Shown piece after piece: positions 61,324 to 64,000 of a DNA stretch of 64,000 nucleotides (within the stretch, counting starts at the first letter, position 1; every line of letters starts with the position of its first letter). Source of the DNA: Coleophoma eucalyptorum (lineage: Eukaryota; Ascomycota; Leotiomycetes; Helotiales; Dermateaceae); assembly GCA_026120035.1 (NCBI GenBank), contig JALRME010000012.1, forward strand, positions 248,001-312,000. Reading direction: 5' to 3'. Under the pieces are notes generated by a model. That model made no database searches. It was not told where the DNA came from and saw only the letters and a program-made list of their open reading frames with translations. The position numbers and the translations under genes were made by a program.

Positions 61324-63194
61324 TTTTGACTGACTGGGTGTATGACGAGCCCGAGAGAGAGATTTTGAGACACGCTGAAACTCCTAGTCCTGGGAGGATT
61401 TTTTTTGATTTATCTGCTTCAACCAATCGAAAGGTAGTTAAGTTTAAAGATGCACCATGGTAGCTTTAAGGTTGAGGACGGAGGTTGATAGAGCCCCCCA
61501 CCTGCTCCCCCCTCGGGTACAAGCGAGCTGGGCGCGGAAGCGGGAGCGGGGAAGCACGCTGGCACGGTAGTCGTTTGTTTGTTGGTAGGAGGTGGTTCTA
61601 AGCTTGGCGAAGGGAAAGTCCTTTCGAAATCATGTTGAATATTTACCTGTGCAATCAATATTATCGAGACCTTTACACGTGTGGAAGCGACCAGTCCGCA
61701 TATCCCGGACACTTCGGCCGGGGCAGTTGCTTGCAGGTTCTCCATCACATACAGCCCGCTCTCTTGTTTAAATCATACCACTGTGGCTACCAGATCCTCC
61801 CTGCATAGGACAGGTCATGTCTCGATGCAGAATCTTTCACGGCACTGAAGGGTAGTCGTATGATGCATGTATTGAGCAGTTGAGTATATAAAGCCAGGGA
61901 CTCACTCCATGAGACTGTCCAAGAAACACTTTGCCTCACTTGAGGTTGAACACCGAAAAGCGCCCAGAGGACCGGGGCCCTTGAAAACTTATGAGTCACA
62001 AAAGATTCAGGAGGTTGCCACATTAGAAAATGGACACTTCGATCATTTCGACGATCAGCTTCTCGAGCCCAACAGTCTGTACAGTACCCACAGGAATATT
62101 ACCGTTGGCATAATCACGTGATACCGGGATTACTTCCACTTCCGATCGGGCATTATCCTTCATCTCCTGCTTTAACAACGGGTCCTTAAACTTTGAACAA
62201 CACTTGTGGGTTCTCGCAATCTCTTTGCAAAAATCATCACCTTCCTTTTCATCACACCCAACGCGGTCTATTCGGTATCACCATCATCCTTTCTCTCTGC
62301 AGCCAGGCCCTCGGGCAGCTGTCCCGAAGCTGCAAGCCCTCACAGGTCAACATCAAGAACTCCTCGACGATATCGAAAATGGGATGGCTTTGGCTGACCA
62401 GCTGAGGATCCTTTCCGCGCCTTCTCCTGCGGTCTTTTCCCTGGAAATACACAATTCCGTCGACGACAATGACACAGTCCGACTTTGCCAACATGCGACA
62501 ATCCAGAACCGGACATACCCGGACCTTCCGTGGACTGTTCTTGGAGGTCCGAACGGTGTTTAGCGAGGATCCACCTAGATGGCATCCAGGCCGATGATTG
62601 GACTTTCCACAGCCCTGTGAGCGGCCAAAGTCTAGAGTTTGAGTTCTTCAGTCTTGGCATATGACATACTGCGCAGGTCTGCCAGCGGAATGTTTACATT
62701 CTCTGCTTTTTCTTGTTGAATCTTTCCGCTGCAGAACTGTGCCTGTTGATTACACATGGTCCTGCCAGGACACCGAGAAAAATCCAGCCAGTCTGCGCTG
62801 TGATGCCCAGGCTTGAGTGGGCCGCAAAAACATGCTTACTCGTGGCATGGCTCTTTACAGTAGGATATCTTATCAGTAGTCTGAGGCTTCTCCTATGCAG
62901 CGCAGCACTAGCAGGCCTTTATCGGAGGCTAGTGCCCGCGGTACCTGGATGTTTCATTTTTTTTTATTTGGTCTTCAGTCAGGTAGGGATATGCTCTTAT
63001 ATATATATAAGAAGGCCCTGGTCTACGTCTCCATCCATTTTGGTTTCCTCTGTACCACACACTTTCATTTTCCTTACTATTTCATATACCTCTCTACTCG
63101 AGACTACCCACTGGGAAGACCCTCAGTGTTACTTGCTATCTCTACTTAATTCACGGTCATACCCAAAGCTGGTGAAGCTACAAATCCTCACACC
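61324..63194. other. 1.9 kb divergent region, GFA gene / MFS transporter
   Basis: Contains two promoters. Several short overlapping frames near 62200-62560 on both strands lack family features. No RNA gene or transposon recognised. Confidence 0.5.
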
Positions 63195-64000
63195 ATGGCA
63201 ACCCCCAATGCCCAATCCGAGACGACTTTCAAGTCTATCACCGGGGACGGATCACCGACGGTGACCAGAACCCACACCAACAATTCAAGAATTCACCGAA
63301 CGAGTAGTAATGTCTCGCACAAGGAAGCACGCGATCCAGACCTCGATGTCAACCTCCCCTACCGAACATTGAGTCCAACCGCCAACCTCAAAGAATACAC
63401 CACCGAGACGCCAGCAGGAGAGATACCGGCTGCGAAAAGCGATTCTGAGGAAAAGTACAAATTAGTCACCTTCCTACCAAATGATCCAGAGAACCCCAAG
63501 AATTGGTCCAAGGCTTATAAGTGGTATTGCACGATGGTTGTTGCAATAACCTGTTTCGTGGTCGCCTTCTGTTCCTCCGTAATTACAGCCGACTTGGTTG
63601 GAGTGGAAGACACATTTCACGTGTCTGAAGAAGTGGCACTTCTCACTATCACAGTTTTTGTTGTCGGCTTTGGAGTTGGTAAGTGTCCCAAAGTGTCAGT
63701 TTATAGGACGCAGCTCACAGAATCTAGGTCCCATGGCTTTTGCGCCTCTCTCAGAGATCCTTGGAAGGCGTATCATCTATATGTCTACACTCTTCATAGC
63801 TGTCGTCTTCATCATTCCCTGTGCAGTTGCTAAGAATATCGGAACACTTATTGTTTGCCGTGCTATTGATGGCATTGCATTCTCAGCACCGATGACTTTG
63901 GTTGGTGGAACTCTCGCCGATCTATGGAGGACAGAAGAACGAGGAGTTCCTATGGCAGCTTTCTCAGCAGCTCCTTTCATCGGCCCCGCAATTGGACCTC
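63195..64000 (+). CDS. MFS transporter, DHA1 (drug/polyamine:H+) type, 5' part
   Basis: Exon 1 is 63195-63678, exon 2 starts at 63728 and runs off the window (about 252 residues seen). A long hydrophilic N-terminus (about 100 residues) precedes the motif [15 protein letters not shown], which is typical of fungal DHA1 multidrug or polyamine transporters just before helix 1. The first helices are visible ([17 protein letters not shown], then [13 protein letters not shown]) with the loop [15 protein letters not shown], the conserved 2-3 loop (G-x-L-x-D/E-x-x-GR-R form). Later [13 protein letters not shown] is the matching C-loop. Substrate unknown; drug, toxin or polyamine export at the plasma membrane is usual. 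The intron is supported by the GVG-PMAF join. Confidence 0.92.

Overview
This is a 64 kb stretch of nuclear DNA from a filamentous ascomycete (Pezizomycotina). The signs are short introns (about 45-95 bases) in most genes, compact spacing, a Fus3/Kss1-type MAP kinase of 355 residues very like Bmp1/Pmk1 of plant-associated fungi, a CRZ1-type zinc-finger regulator, a Ser/Thr/Pro-rich wall protein with a GPI-type tail, and a large DHA1-like transporter. A leotiomycete is my best guess, but the order cannot be fixed from sequence reading alone. I rebuilt 26 protein genes, giving splice junctions from phase, donor/acceptor sequence and family conservation. I saw no tRNA, rRNA, CRISPR array or intact transposon.

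Left part (0-19 kb), housekeeping: eIF2 gamma (-), a mitochondrial CCDC90/Fmp32-like coiled-coil protein (+), a CUE-like plus BTB-like protein (-), a GCK-III kinase (-), a UBA-UAS-UBX Cdc48 adaptor (-) and the proteasome-associated HEAT protein ECM29 (+). The UBX adaptor and ECM29 share a divergent promoter, and both belong to ubiquitin-proteasome work.

Catabolic block (19.6-27.7 kb): an FAD aromatic monooxygenase (-), then a divergent pair of a dihydropyrimidinase/hydantoinase (-) and an M20 N-carbamoyl amidohydrolase (+). The pair would perform consecutive ring-opening and decarbamoylation steps. Its shared 560-base promoter holds two GATA sites and a repeated CTAATCT..TCGG element, which suggests nitrogen control plus a pathway regulator.

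Signalling and surface block (28-37.5 kb): CRZ1 (-), a repeat-built GPI-type wall protein (-), a secreted protein (+) and a secreted M20 peptidase (+).

Traffic and core block (37.9-59 kb): AP-1 beta (-), BolA (-) divergent from NIF3 (+), a small membrane protein (-), SEC24 (+), the MAP kinase (+), RMI1 (-) divergent from VPS51 (+), a SET-MYND protein (+), a small CxxC protein (-) and a PDAP1-like phosphoprotein (+). Right end: a protein with two GFA/CENP-V domains (-) and the first part of an MFS transporter (+) that runs off the window.

The most unusual points are two well-supported GC-AG introns (NIF3, PDAP1) plus one ambiguous candidate in the SET-MYND gene, a stop-free 51-base intron in the wall-protein repeat, a C12/G11 inverted pair just past the GFA gene, a perfect 24-base palindrome in an empty region, and the divergent hydantoinase/carbamoylase promoter. 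I did not find a clearly new multi-gene system; the catabolic block is the nearest candidate.
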